A stretch of DNA of 8,934 nt. It comes from Alphaproteobacteria bacterium. Lineage in GTDB: Bacteria > Pseudomonadota > Alphaproteobacteria > JAEULC01. The notes below the pieces were generated by a model that saw nothing but the letters and a program-made list of their open reading frames with translations, was not told the DNA's origin and did no database searches. The stretch's first letter is position 1; every line of letters begins with the position of its first letter. Made by a program: the position numbers and the translations under genes. Positions 1 to 7,378 of this stretch are shown here, one piece after another. The DNA lies in NCBI GenBank assembly GCA_020851015.1, contig JADZDN010000247.1, forward strand, positions 1-8,934. The letters are read 5' to 3'.

Positions 1-1265
<1,265 letters not shown>

Positions 1266-1343
1266 GGCGGTGCTTTCGCTCCCCTAGCAATCGGGCTTGG
1301 CGGGCCGGCGCTTGGCCGTGCCGGTTCTGGCTTGCGGGGATTA

Positions 1344-1371
1344 TTGACAGTCCGGGCGCGGGGCACAAGAT
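1344..1371 (+). promoter_or_regulatory. Candidate sigma70-type promoter for the wHTH/creatininase unit
   Basis: A perfect TTGACA lies at 1344-1349. Sixteen bases later comes CAAGAT (1366-1371), a weak -10 matching 3 of 6 consensus positions. It sits 36 bases before the ATG at 1407, in the 141-bp divergent gap shared with acs. The -35 is good and the -10 poor, so this is tentative. Confidence 0.3.
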
Positions 1372-1406
1372 GGTGCGACGAACTAGCTGGCACAGGAGCC
1401 ACCCGC

Positions 1407-1655
1407 ATGCCCGAAACCGTCAGCCTGAACATGAGGCAGTTCCTCGCCTGGATCGAAGGCGGCGAGCGCAGCTACGCCGAGGCGATGGAAGCCTGGCGGA
1501 CCTCCTGTCCCCGCCTGTCGGAATGGGAGGACGCGCTGGGCCAGGGCCTGATCCGCATGGACAATGCCGGCGTGCCGCGGGCCGTCCAGTCCAGGGTCGT
1601 GCTGACCCCGCTGGGCCGGGCGGCGCTGAACGGCGATGCGCGGGGGCGAAACTGA
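1407..1655 (+). CDS. Small hypothetical protein, winged-helix-like, 82 aa
   Basis: I do not recognise a named family. The protein is short, soluble and mildly acidic. It has a helical N-terminal half (MRQFLAWIEGGERSYAEAM), a middle helix ending in ALGQGLIRM, and a C-terminal LTPLGRAAL. The pattern 'helix, G-L-I, beta strand, LTPLGRAAL' resembles the last helix and wing of MarR/PadR-type winged-helix domains, but the unit is too short for a full regulator. The start is chosen because AGGAG (1394-1398) lies 8 bases upstream of the ATG; the same frame stays open far upstream, but that part is antisense to acs. Its stop overlaps the start of the creatininase-family gene by one base (TGATG), which implies translational coupling and a possible shared role. 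Function is unknown; a DNA-binding or partner-protein role is inference only. Confidence 0.72.
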   Translation: MPETVSLNMRQFLAWIEGGERSYAEAMEAWRTSCPRLSEWEDALGQGLIRMDNAGVPRAVQSRVVLTPLGRAALNGDARGRN

Positions 1656-2416
1656 TGCGCCTGCAGCTCGCCACCTGGCTCGAGATCGAGGACTACCTGA
1701 AGTCGCGCAACGAGATCATCGTGCCGATCGGCTCGACCGAACAGCACGGGCCCAACGGCCATATCGGCACCGATGCCTTGACCGCCGAGGCGGTCGCGCA
1801 CGGCGTCGGGGCGGCCACCGGCACCTATGTCGGGCCGGTGATCAACGTCGGCATGGCGGTGCACCACACCCAGTTCCCGGGCACGATCACGCTCAGGCCG
1901 TCGACGATGATCGCCTATATCCAGGACTACGTGAACACGCTCGCGGGCCACGGCTTCCAGCGCTTCTTCTTCATCAACGGCCATGGCGGCAACGTCGCCA
2001 CCACCAACGCCGCGTTCTACGAGATCTACGCCGGCTACACCGCCACCGCCGGCGCTGGCGCGCAGCGCTCGAACCGGCCCGAGCCGCGCTGCACGCTGGC
2101 CAACTGGTGGGAGTGCGAGCAGGTCAAGTCGGCCTCGCGCGAGATGTTCGCCGGGCGCGAGGGCAGCCACGCGACCCCCTCCGAGGTCGCGTTCACCTAC
2201 TATCTTTTCCCCGAGCACGTTAAGGACGTTAAGTTGGACCCGGCGCTGCCGCCCTCCGGCCGCTTCTTCGGCGCGGCCGACTATCGCCGGCGCTTCGCGG
2301 ACGGGCGCATCGGCAGCGACCCGTCGCTCGCCACGCCCGAGAAGGGCAAGCGCATCTACGAAGCCGCCGTCGACGGGATGATCGCCGCCTTCAAGACCTT
2401 CGCCGCGGCGGCGTGA
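1655..2416 (+). CDS. Creatininase-family metal-dependent amidohydrolase, 253 aa
   Basis: Member of the creatininase/creatinine amidohydrolase fold (Pfam Creatininase), a cytosolic family of divalent-metal enzymes that open cyclic or linear amides; MftE peptidase and formamide hydrolases also belong here. Metal-site motifs are intact: GSTEQHG with E29 and H31, then D40 in the GTDAL motif, H110 in NGHGGN (108-113), and the E169-G-S-H172-x-x-x-x-E177 segment corresponding to the family's HAG-x-x-ET motif. Length matches the family (about 240-260 aa). The ATG at 1655 overlaps the TGA of the preceding 82-aa gene (TGATG); an in-frame extension further upstream would lie in another frame of that gene and is not supported. 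The real substrate cannot be told: no sarcosine or creatine genes and no mycofactocin genes are nearby, so calling it creatininase proper would over-reach. Confidence 0.9.
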   Translation: MRLQLATWLEIEDYLKSRNEIIVPIGSTEQHGPNGHIGTDALTAEAVAHGVGAATGTYVGPVINVGMAVHHTQFPGTITLRPSTMIAYIQDYVNTLAGHGFQRFFFINGHGGNVATTNAAFYEIYAGYTATAGAGAQRSNRPEPRCTLANWWECEQVKSASREMFAGREGSHATPSEVAFTYYLFPEHVKDVKLDPALPPSGRFFGAADYRRRFADGRIGSDPSLATPEKGKRIYEAAVDGMIAAFKTFAAAA

Positions 2417-2429
2417 CGGGCTTGCGTCA
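2414..2429. repeat. Short inverted repeat spanning two convergent stop codons
   Basis: TGACG (2414-2418) and CGTCA (2425-2429) form a 5-bp stem with a 6-base loop. The left arm contains the TGA of the creatininase-family gene and the right arm the TGA of the DUF3096 gene on the other strand. There is no U-tract, so it is not a canonical terminator, and a 5-bp repeat may be chance. Confidence 0.3.
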
Positions 2430-2579
2430 GCGCAGCATCAGGTGGGGCCAGATGCCGGCGACGCCGACCAGGATCAGGTAGATGGCGACGATGTAGTTGA
2501 GCAGCCGCGGCATCAGCAGGATCAGGATGCCGGCGACGAACGCGACCAGGGGCTGCAGCACCATGCTGTTGATGACCAT
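2427..2579 (-). CDS. DUF3096 family membrane peptide, 50 aa
   Basis: A tiny, almost wholly hydrophobic protein beginning MVINSMVLQPLVAF. Two membrane-length apolar stretches (about residues 6-23 and 27-46) are separated by a conserved-looking MPRLLNY turn, which is the hallmark of DUF3096 proteins (residues 16-40 are close to the family pattern). The family is common in proteobacteria and has no known function; inner-membrane location is inferred from hydrophobicity. The ATG at 2577-2579 is chosen because the recognisable domain starts right there; the frame continues upstream but reads GC-rich non-family sequence. A GAGG lies about 10 bases upstream. The gene is convergent with the creatininase-family gene (10-base gap) and divergent from the alcohol dehydrogenase. 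Confidence 0.8.
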   Translation of the reverse strand: MVINSMVLQPLVAFVAGILILLMPRLLNYIVAIYLILVGVAGIWPHLMLR

Positions 2580-2613
2580 GGGATTGTCGCCTCGCTGCGG
2601 AAGACCGGCAGGG

Positions 2614-2640
2614 GGAACGCGCGAAGCGCGGGTGCGTTCC
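2614..2640. repeat. Inverted repeat in the DUF3096/ADH divergent intergenic region
   Basis: GGAACGC (2614-2620) pairs with GCGTTCC (2634-2640), a perfect 7-bp stem. Between the arms the sequence can fold again (GCGC-GAA-GCGC, sharing two bases with the left arm). Flanking G- and C-runs (GGG before, ACCC after) could extend the stem with one bulge. It lies 35 bases upstream of the DUF3096 start and just upstream of the candidate ADH -35. It could be an operator or a 5'-UTR structure of the DUF3096 transcript; there is no T-run to make it a terminator. Confidence 0.45.
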
Positions 2641-2660
2641 ACCCTTTGGCGCGCGGATGC

Positions 2661-2689
2661 TTGATGCCGCCGGGGAAACTGTCTATTCC
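2661..2689 (+). promoter_or_regulatory. Candidate promoter of the alcohol dehydrogenase gene
   Basis: TTGATG (2661-2666) and TATTCC (2684-2689) are separated by exactly 17 bases. The -35 matches 4 of 6 and the -10 matches 3 of 6 consensus positions, and this is an AT-richer pocket in a very GC-rich gap. Transcription would begin near 2696, leaving a leader of about 75 bases before the ATG at 2770. Confidence 0.35.
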
Positions 2690-2698
2690 CGATCGCCG

Positions 2699-2728
2699 CG
2701 GCGGGTGCGGGACGCTTCGACCCCGCCG
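2699..2728 (+). other. Possible GC-rich hairpin in the ADH leader
   Basis: CGGCGGG (2699-2705) pairs with CCCGCCG (2722-2728) around a 16-base loop, within the leader predicted from the promoter above. Low-complexity GC sequence makes such pairing likely by chance, so this is only a candidate leader structure. Confidence 0.2.
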
Positions 2729-2769
2729 CCGCCGCGGCCCCGCCTCTCCACCCGCTTGGGATCGGCACC

Positions 2770-3942
2770 ATGATTGACGCGTTCAGCTTCGCCGGCGCCA
2801 CCAGGCTCGCCTTCGGCCCCGGCCGCATCGATGCGCTCGGCGACGACGTGGCGGGGCTGGCGGGCGCGCGCGCCCGGGTGCTGGTCGTCAGCGACCCCGG
2901 GGTCGTGGCGGCCGGCATCGTCGGCCGCGCCGGGAATGCGCTGCGGGCCAAGGGCCACGACGCGGAGCTCTTCGCCGAGGTGCGCGGCGAGCCGCTGATC
3001 CAGTCGATCGATGCCGCCGCCGCGATGGCGCGCGGATGCGGCGCCGTCGTCGGCCTGGGCGGCGGCTCGGCGATGGACGTCGCCAAGTTCGCCGCTGCCG
3101 TCGCCGGCGCCGACCAACCGGCCGCGCACTACGCGCTCTGCGCCAATCCGCTGCCCACGGCGCGGCCCGTCCTGGTGCTGGCGCCGACGACCTCCGGCAC
3201 CGGCTCGGAGACCACGCGCACCGCCGTCTTCACCGACCAGGCGGGGCGCAAGGTCTGGGCCTGGGGCGACGAATTGCGCGCCGACCTGGCGCTGCTCGAT
3301 CCAACCTTGACGACCGGCCTGCCGGCGCCGGTCACCGCCGCCACCGGCATCGACGCGCTGGTGCACGCGATCGAGGCGGTGACCGTCCAGGGCTCGAACC
3401 CGCCCGCGCGCGCGATGGGGCTCGAGGCGATCCGGCTGATCGCCGCCAATCTTGACCGCGCGGTCGAGATGCCCGGCGATGTCGGCGCGCGCGGCGCGAT
3501 GCAGGTGGCGGCCGCGCTCGCCGGCATGGCGATCGACGAGGCCGGCACCGGCATCGCCCATGCGATGGGCCACGGCCTGGCCGCGCTGGGGCGCATCCAT
3601 CACGGCCGCGCGGTGGGCCTGTGCCTGCGCGTGGCCTTGGCCGACAACGCGGCCGCGGCGCCCGACAGCCACGCGATGGTCGCCCGCGCCATGGGGCTGG
3701 AAGGCGGGCCGGGGATCGGCGACGACGCCATGCTCGCCGCGCGCCTGCCCGCGGTCTATGACGGCATGATCCGGCGCGTCGGCGTGCCCCTCTCGCTCGC
3801 CGACCTCGGCCTCACGCCAAAGGACGCGCCGCGGCTTGCCGAGGCGACGCTGTGGCCCGAGAACAAGCCGATGCTCGCGCGCAACGCCCGGCCGATCGAT
3901 GCCCCCGCGCTCGACGAACTCTGCCGGGCGGTGCTGGCCTAG
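2770..3942 (+). CDS. Iron-containing (group III) alcohol dehydrogenase, 390 aa
   Basis: Cytosolic NAD(P)-dependent dehydrogenase of the Fe-ADH superfamily (FucO, YqhD, maleylacetate reductase relatives). The N-terminal nucleotide-binding domain carries GLGGGSAMDVAK (95-106) and the phosphate/nicotinamide loop PTTSGTGSE (139-147). The C-terminal helical domain supplies the metal ligands: D195 and H199 in GIDALVHAIEA, H264 in GIAHAMGH (H268 being the conserved second His), and H278 in the IHHGR segment. The C-terminal NKPMLARNARPI is also typical. Length is normal for the family (380-400). The start ATG at 2770 gives a standard N-terminus; no strong ribosome-binding site is visible before it. 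The downstream stop overlaps the stop of the convergent cyclase gene. The alcohol or aldehyde substrate cannot be assigned; no propanediol, fucose or aromatic-degradation genes adjoin it. The acs gene nearby handles acetate, but a link is speculative. Confidence 0.93.
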   Translation: MIDAFSFAGATRLAFGPGRIDALGDDVAGLAGARARVLVVSDPGVVAAGIVGRAGNALRAKGHDAELFAEVRGEPLIQSIDAAAAMARGCGAVVGLGGGSAMDVAKFAAAVAGADQPAAHYALCANPLPTARPVLVLAPTTSGTGSETTRTAVFTDQAGRKVWAWGDELRADLALLDPTLTTGLPAPVTAATGIDALVHAIEAVTVQGSNPPARAMGLEAIRLIAANLDRAVEMPGDVGARGAMQVAAALAGMAIDEAGTGIAHAMGHGLAALGRIHHGRAVGLCLRVALADNAAAAPDSHAMVARAMGLEGGPGIGDDAMLAARLPAVYDGMIRRVGVPLSLADLGLTPKDAPRLAEATLWPENKPMLARNARPIDAPALDELCRAVLA

Positions 3943-5537
3943 GACGCCGCTTTCGGCTGCGTCCGCGCGGCGAGGCGGGCGTCGAGCGCCCCGATCGCGT
4001 CCTGCAGCGCCTGCTTGGCCCGCTCGAGCGCCGCGTCGTCGACCACCTCGGTGTCGACGAACAGGTCGAGCCCCGTGGCGTGCTCCGAGATCACCGCCGC
4101 GCGCTGGCCCACCTGGTTCAACAGCCCCTCGATCGCGTAGGGCACGATCTCGCGGCTGATGCCCTTCATCTTGATCGCCGGAAGCGGCTTGGCGCGCACG
4201 ATGTCGCGCACCAGCGCGTAGGTCTCGTAGCTCAGCACGATCTCGCCCGGCTCGGCGATCGACTGCAGCCGCGCGGCCAGGTTCGCCTCGGCGCCGATGA
4301 TCGTGTAGTCCATGCGGTCGTTGCTGCCGAAATTGCCGACGTTGCAGAAGCCGGTGCTGATCCCCATGCGCACGCGGAACGGCTGCTCGACGCCGCGGTG
4401 CCGCCAGCTCGCGTTCAGCTCCACCAGGCTGCGCTGCATCTCGATCGCCATGTGCAGGCACGCCTTGGCGTCGTTGGCGACGCCGCGGGTCTCGGGATCG
4501 CCGAAGAACACCAGCATCGCGGCGCCGATGAACTTGTCGACCGTCGCCCCGTGCTTCAGCGCGATGCGCGACATCTCGGTCAGGTATTCGTTCAAGAGCT
4601 GCGTCAGGTCCTCGGGCTGCAGGCGCTCGGTGGTCGCGGTGAAATCCTTGATGTCCGAGAAGAAGATGGTCAGCTTCTTGCGCTCGGTTGCGATCACCAC
4701 GTCCTTCTGGCCGCTGAAGATGCCCTTGTAGATCTGCGGCGACAGGTACTTGGCGATCTTCATCGACACCGCCGCCAGGAAATTGTTGGTCTCCTCCAGC
4801 TCCTGGTTGGCCCGGCCGATCGCGACGGCCTGGCGGTGCTGCACGGCGATGAAGCCGACGCCGACCGCGGCCGCGATCGCCATGTAGCCCAGCAGGTAGC
4901 GGAACGCGAAGATGTTGGCGGCGATCGGCTGGCGGATCTCGATCTCCTGGATGCCGCGCACGTCGCCGACCTTCCAGTCCTTCTTCGGGCTCTCGACGTG
5001 CACGTTGTGGCAGCGCACGCAGGCCTCGCCCATGATCACCGGCGCCACCAGCCGGACCTGGCGGTCGAACAGCGACCCCTCGACCCGGTACAGCACCTGC
5101 TCGGGCCGCTGGCGCAGCGCGGCCAGCGAGTCGCGCTCGAAGGCGTCCAGCTTGTGCGCCGGGCGGTCGCGGAACGGATAGTCCGACACGAAGCGGTACT
5201 GGATGTTGCCTTCCTTGCTGCTGATCACCTCGCCCAGCTCGATCGACATCGTGGCCGGGATCGGGATGGCGCCGGCGATGTCCTTGTAGTTGTGGACGAC
5301 CTTGGTCGGCGTGGTCGCACCCAGGATGCGGCCGACGACGTTCTGGCCGTAGAAGGCGCGGATGCCGGTGATCGCGGTATTGAGCTGCTCGGCGTGCTGG
5401 CGCAGCACGCGGTCGGACAGGTTGCGAAGGTCAAGCCACACCGCCAGCGGCAACCCCAGCAGCAGCAGGGCCAGGATGCCGGCGGTGACCAGAACACGCT
5501 TCAGCGCATGCTTTCGCAGGAGAGCGGAATGGGGCAT
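3939..5537 (-). CDS. Membrane class III adenylate/guanylate cyclase with periplasmic Tll0287-like heme domain, 532 aa
   Basis: Predicted receptor-type nucleotide cyclase making a cyclic nucleotide in the cytosol in response to a periplasmic redox or ligand signal. Order: short cytosolic start, TM1 (about 12-33), periplasmic Tll0287-like/DUF3365 domain (about 40-205) with c-type heme motif CVRCH (C173, C176, H177) and the family segments NYKDIAGAIPIPATMSIELG and DWKVGDVRGIQE, TM2 (about 207-232), linker helix (NQELEETNNFLAA), cyclase domain (about 285-475), helical tail. The cyclase keeps first metal Asp D295 (FFSDIKDFT), K335 and T412 (the class IIIb adenine-selecting pair), and transition-state N419 and R423. 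The second metal Asp is replaced by A339 (IGAAML instead of IGDAML), so activity is doubtful. I prefer the ATG at 5535-5537; the same frame can start at 5636, but that adds 33 Arg/Pro/Ser-rich residues unlike the family. Heme attachment would need the cytochrome c maturation system. Divergent from the LysE-family gene. Confidence 0.9.
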   Translation of the reverse strand: MPHSALLRKHALKRVLVTAGILALLLLGLPLAVWLDLRNLSDRVLRQHAEQLNTAITGIRAFYGQNVVGRILGATTPTKVVHNYKDIAGAIPIPATMSIELGEVISSKEGNIQYRFVSDYPFRDRPAHKLDAFERDSLAALRQRPEQVLYRVEGSLFDRQVRLVAPVIMGEACVRCHNVHVESPKKDWKVGDVRGIQEIEIRQPIAANIFAFRYLLGYMAIAAAVGVGFIAVQHRQAVAIGRANQELEETNNFLAAVSMKIAKYLSPQIYKGIFSGQKDVVIATERKKLTIFFSDIKDFTATTERLQPEDLTQLLNEYLTEMSRIALKHGATVDKFIGAAMLVFFGDPETRGVANDAKACLHMAIEMQRSLVELNASWRHRGVEQPFRVRMGISTGFCNVGNFGSNDRMDYTIIGAEANLAARLQSIAEPGEIVLSYETYALVRDIVRAKPLPAIKMKGISREIVPYAIEGLLNQVGQRAAVISEHATGLDLFVDTEVVDDAALERAKQALQDAIGALDARLAARTQPKAAS

Positions 5538-5693
5538 GGCATTGCGCAGCGGCGAGCTGCCCTCCCGGCTATTGGCGATGCGTGGTGCGGGCGGCGATGC
5601 TACGGGGCGGGGCGACGAGCGTCCAGTGCGATGCACGATCGTTCAAGACAGGGGCGCGTCCGTTGGCGCATGACCGTGGCGGCGCGGGTGGGT

Positions 5694-5697
5694 GGAG
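5694..5697 (+). promoter_or_regulatory. Ribosome binding site deciding the LysE-family start
   Basis: GGAG seven bases before the ATG at 5705. It decides in favour of this start over the in-frame ATG at 5582, which would add 41 hydrophilic residues ahead of the first membrane segment. Confidence 0.55.
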
Positions 5698-5704
5698 AAC
5701 CGCC

Positions 5705-6298
5705 ATGGAGGGCTTGCTCGGCTTCGTGCTCGCGGGGCTGGCGCTGGCCGGTAGCCCGGGTCCGGCGACCTTGAGCCTCGCCGCTTCCGGCGCCGCGTTC
5801 GGCGCGCGGCGCTGCCTCGGCTACATGGCGGGGATCGGCGCGGGCATGCTGGGGGTGATGGGCATCACCGCCAGCGGCGTGGTCGGCATGCTGCTGGCGC
5901 TGCCGGGCGCCAAGCCCGTGGTGAGCGCGCTGGTGGTCGCCTACTTCGTCTACCTCGCCTGGCGCATCGCCACCGCGCCGCCGCTGGCGGCGGGCGCGGA
6001 CGACGCCGGCCGGCCCAGCTTCGCGGGCGGCGTGTTCCTGTCGCTGGTCAATCCCAAGGGCTATGCCGCGATGGCGGCGCTGTTCTCGGGCTTCGTGCTG
6101 CTGCGCGGGCGGCTGGCGCTGGACGTGGCGGCCAAGATCGCGGTGCTGGCCTTGATCGTCGCCGCGGTCAACCTGGCCTGGCTCTACGCCGGCGCGGCGT
6201 TGACCCGGCGGTTCCGCGATCCCCGCAGCAACCGGGCGATCAACCTGGTCTTCGCGGCGCTGCTGGTGGCCTCGCTCGCCTTCGTGGTTTCGTTCTGA
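5705..6298 (+). CDS. LysE/RhtB family exporter, 197 aa
   Basis: Inner-membrane translocator of the LysE superfamily, which exports amino acids and related small metabolites. The N-terminus begins directly with a membrane helix ending in the family signature GSPGPATLSL (residues 16-25), and the central LVNPKGY (about 115-121) is the second family hallmark. About six hydrophobic segments fit the family's topology, and 197 aa is a usual length. The hydrophilic loop at about residues 91-106 (PPLAAGADDAGRPSFA) separates the two halves. GC-rich and Ala/Leu/Val-rich as expected. It is followed on the same strand, after 92 bases, by an EamA-type exporter; both families often export amino acids or metabolites, so they may be co-regulated, though the gap leaves room for a separate promoter. 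The substrate is unknown. Confidence 0.92.
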   Translation: MEGLLGFVLAGLALAGSPGPATLSLAASGAAFGARRCLGYMAGIGAGMLGVMGITASGVVGMLLALPGAKPVVSALVVAYFVYLAWRIATAPPLAAGADDAGRPSFAGGVFLSLVNPKGYAAMAALFSGFVLLRGRLALDVAAKIAVLALIVAAVNLAWLYAGAALTRRFRDPRSNRAINLVFAALLVASLAFVVSF

Positions 6299-6390
6299 CC
6301 GCCATGCGGGCGCGTGCATTGACCCCCGGCGCGAAGTGCGGTACGCGCGTCTGATCCTCGACCGTCCCCCGCGCGATTGGACAAGATGCC

Positions 6391-7302
6391 GTGACGACCG
6401 AGCGCAACGGCGCGCTGGCGCGCCTCGCGGGCAACGCCTATGTGCTGCTGGCGCTGACCGCGCTGTTCTGGTCGGGCAACCACATTCTCGGCAGGGCCAT
6501 TGCCGGCCACGTGCCGCCCTTCGGCATCTCGATGGCGCGGTGGCTGGTGGGCGCGATCGTGCTGTGGCCCTTCGCGCACCGCCATGTGCGGCGCGACTGG
6601 CCGGCGATCCGCGGCAACCTGGGCATGATCGCGTTCCTGGCGCTGACCGGCGGCGCGGTGTTCGGCGCCGGGCAATACCTGGGGCTGCAATACACCACCG
6701 CGCTCAACGTCTCGGTGATGAACTCGCTGGCGCCGGTGATGATCGCCGCCGCCGGCGCGCTGCTGTTCCGCGACCGCCTGGCGCCGGTGCAGATGGGCGG
6801 CATCGCCGTGTCGCTGCTGGGGGTGCTGGTGGTGGTCACGCGCGGCGACCCCGACGTGCTGCACGGGCTGGCGTTCAACGTCGGCGACCTGATCATCATG
6901 GCGAACATGGCGGTGTGGGCGGTCTACTGCGCCTTTCTTCGCTTCAAGCCGCCGATGCACTGGCTCAGTTTCATCTGGGCGTTTTCCTTCGTCTCCGGCC
7001 TGACGACCCTGCCGGTGCATCTGTGGGAGGCCGCGAGCGGCTTCCCGTTCCGCGCCGACGGGATCACCTTGCTGTCGGTCGTCTATGTGGCGGTCTTTCC
7101 CAGCATCCTTGGCTTCCTGTTCTGGAACCGCGGGGTCGAGCTGATCGGCGCCAACCGCGCCGGCGCCTTCCTGCACCTCACGCCGATCTACAGCGCGCTG
7201 CTGGCCACGCTGCTGCTGGGCGAGCACCTGATGCTGTACCACGTGCTGGGCTTCGCGCTGATCCTGGCCGGGGTGCGCTTCGCGGCCGGCCGCCCCGCCT
7301 GA
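6391..7302 (+). CDS. EamA-domain DMT-superfamily transporter, 303 aa (GTG start)
   Basis: Ten-helix drug/metabolite transporter made of two EamA repeats. The first covers about residues 15-148, starting YVLLALTALFWSGNHILG and ending with LLGVLVVVTRG. The second covers about 165-300, with the closing FLHLTPIYSALLATLLLGE and HVLGFALILAGV, the usual last two helices. The length is typical (290-310). These carriers mostly export amino acids, nucleotides or xenobiotics; the actual substrate cannot be seen. The start is GTG at 6391. An ATG five bases upstream (6386) is out of frame and meets a stop after two codons, so it cannot be the start, although it might affect initiation. The Shine-Dalgarno is weak (GGA about 9 bases upstream). 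It follows the LysE-family gene by 92 bases and precedes the lactonase-like gene by 76 bases. Confidence 0.92.
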   Translation: MTTERNGALARLAGNAYVLLALTALFWSGNHILGRAIAGHVPPFGISMARWLVGAIVLWPFAHRHVRRDWPAIRGNLGMIAFLALTGGAVFGAGQYLGLQYTTALNVSVMNSLAPVMIAAAGALLFRDRLAPVQMGGIAVSLLGVLVVVTRGDPDVLHGLAFNVGDLIIMANMAVWAVYCAFLRFKPPMHWLSFIWAFSFVSGLTTLPVHLWEAASGFPFRADGITLLSVVYVAVFPSILGFLFWNRGVELIGANRAGAFLHLTPIYSALLATLLLGEHLMLYHVLGFALILAGVRFAAGRPA

Positions 7303-7366
7303 CGCCTTCCTCACGCGCTTGTCACTTCGGGGCGGCCAGGACGCCGCTAAGCTTCGCGGGACCGAA

Positions 7367-7374
7367 GGGGGAGG
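7367..7374 (+). promoter_or_regulatory. Strong ribosome binding site of the secreted hydrolase
   Basis: GGGGGAGG-type purine run ending 4 bases before the ATG at 7379. It picks this start, which puts a signal peptide at the very N-terminus, over the earlier in-frame start at 7319. Confidence 0.6.
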
Positions 7375-7378
7375 AACC

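Noticed and set aside
2683..4461. 592-codon minus-strand open frame across the ADH and cyclase genes
   Set aside because: Its translation is Arg/Gly/Ala-rich low complexity, a GC-bias artefact. It overlaps ADH (plus) and the true cyclase frame (minus), both with complete family motifs.
5538..5636. 33-residue N-terminal extension of the cyclase using the ATG at 5634-5636
   Set aside because: The added residues are Arg/Pro/Ser-rich and precede an otherwise normal short N-terminus and TM1. The ATG at 5535-5537 is more family-like, although its ribosome-binding site is weak, so this is a judgement rather than proof.
5635..5642. 8-bp palindrome ACGATCGT between the cyclase and LysE-family genes
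   Set aside because: Too short and isolated; GATCG-containing palindromes are common in GC-rich alphaproteobacterial DNA. No paired promoter elements at sensible spacing were found around it.
3852..5774. 640-codon plus-strand open frame opposite the cyclase
   Set aside because: Asp/Arg/Val/Leu/His-rich antisense translation with no domain; the minus-strand frame carries the heme and cyclase motifs.
6319..6347. TTGACC-N17-TACGCG as a promoter for the EamA transporter
   Set aside because: The -35 is fair, but the -10 matches only TA; not strong enough to list.
1366..6396. Shared ACAAGATG octamer at about 1365 and about 6381 upstream of two genes
   Set aside because: Only two copies, with flanks not aligned at a common distance from the starts, and at 6381 it nearly touches the GTG start. 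Probably chance.
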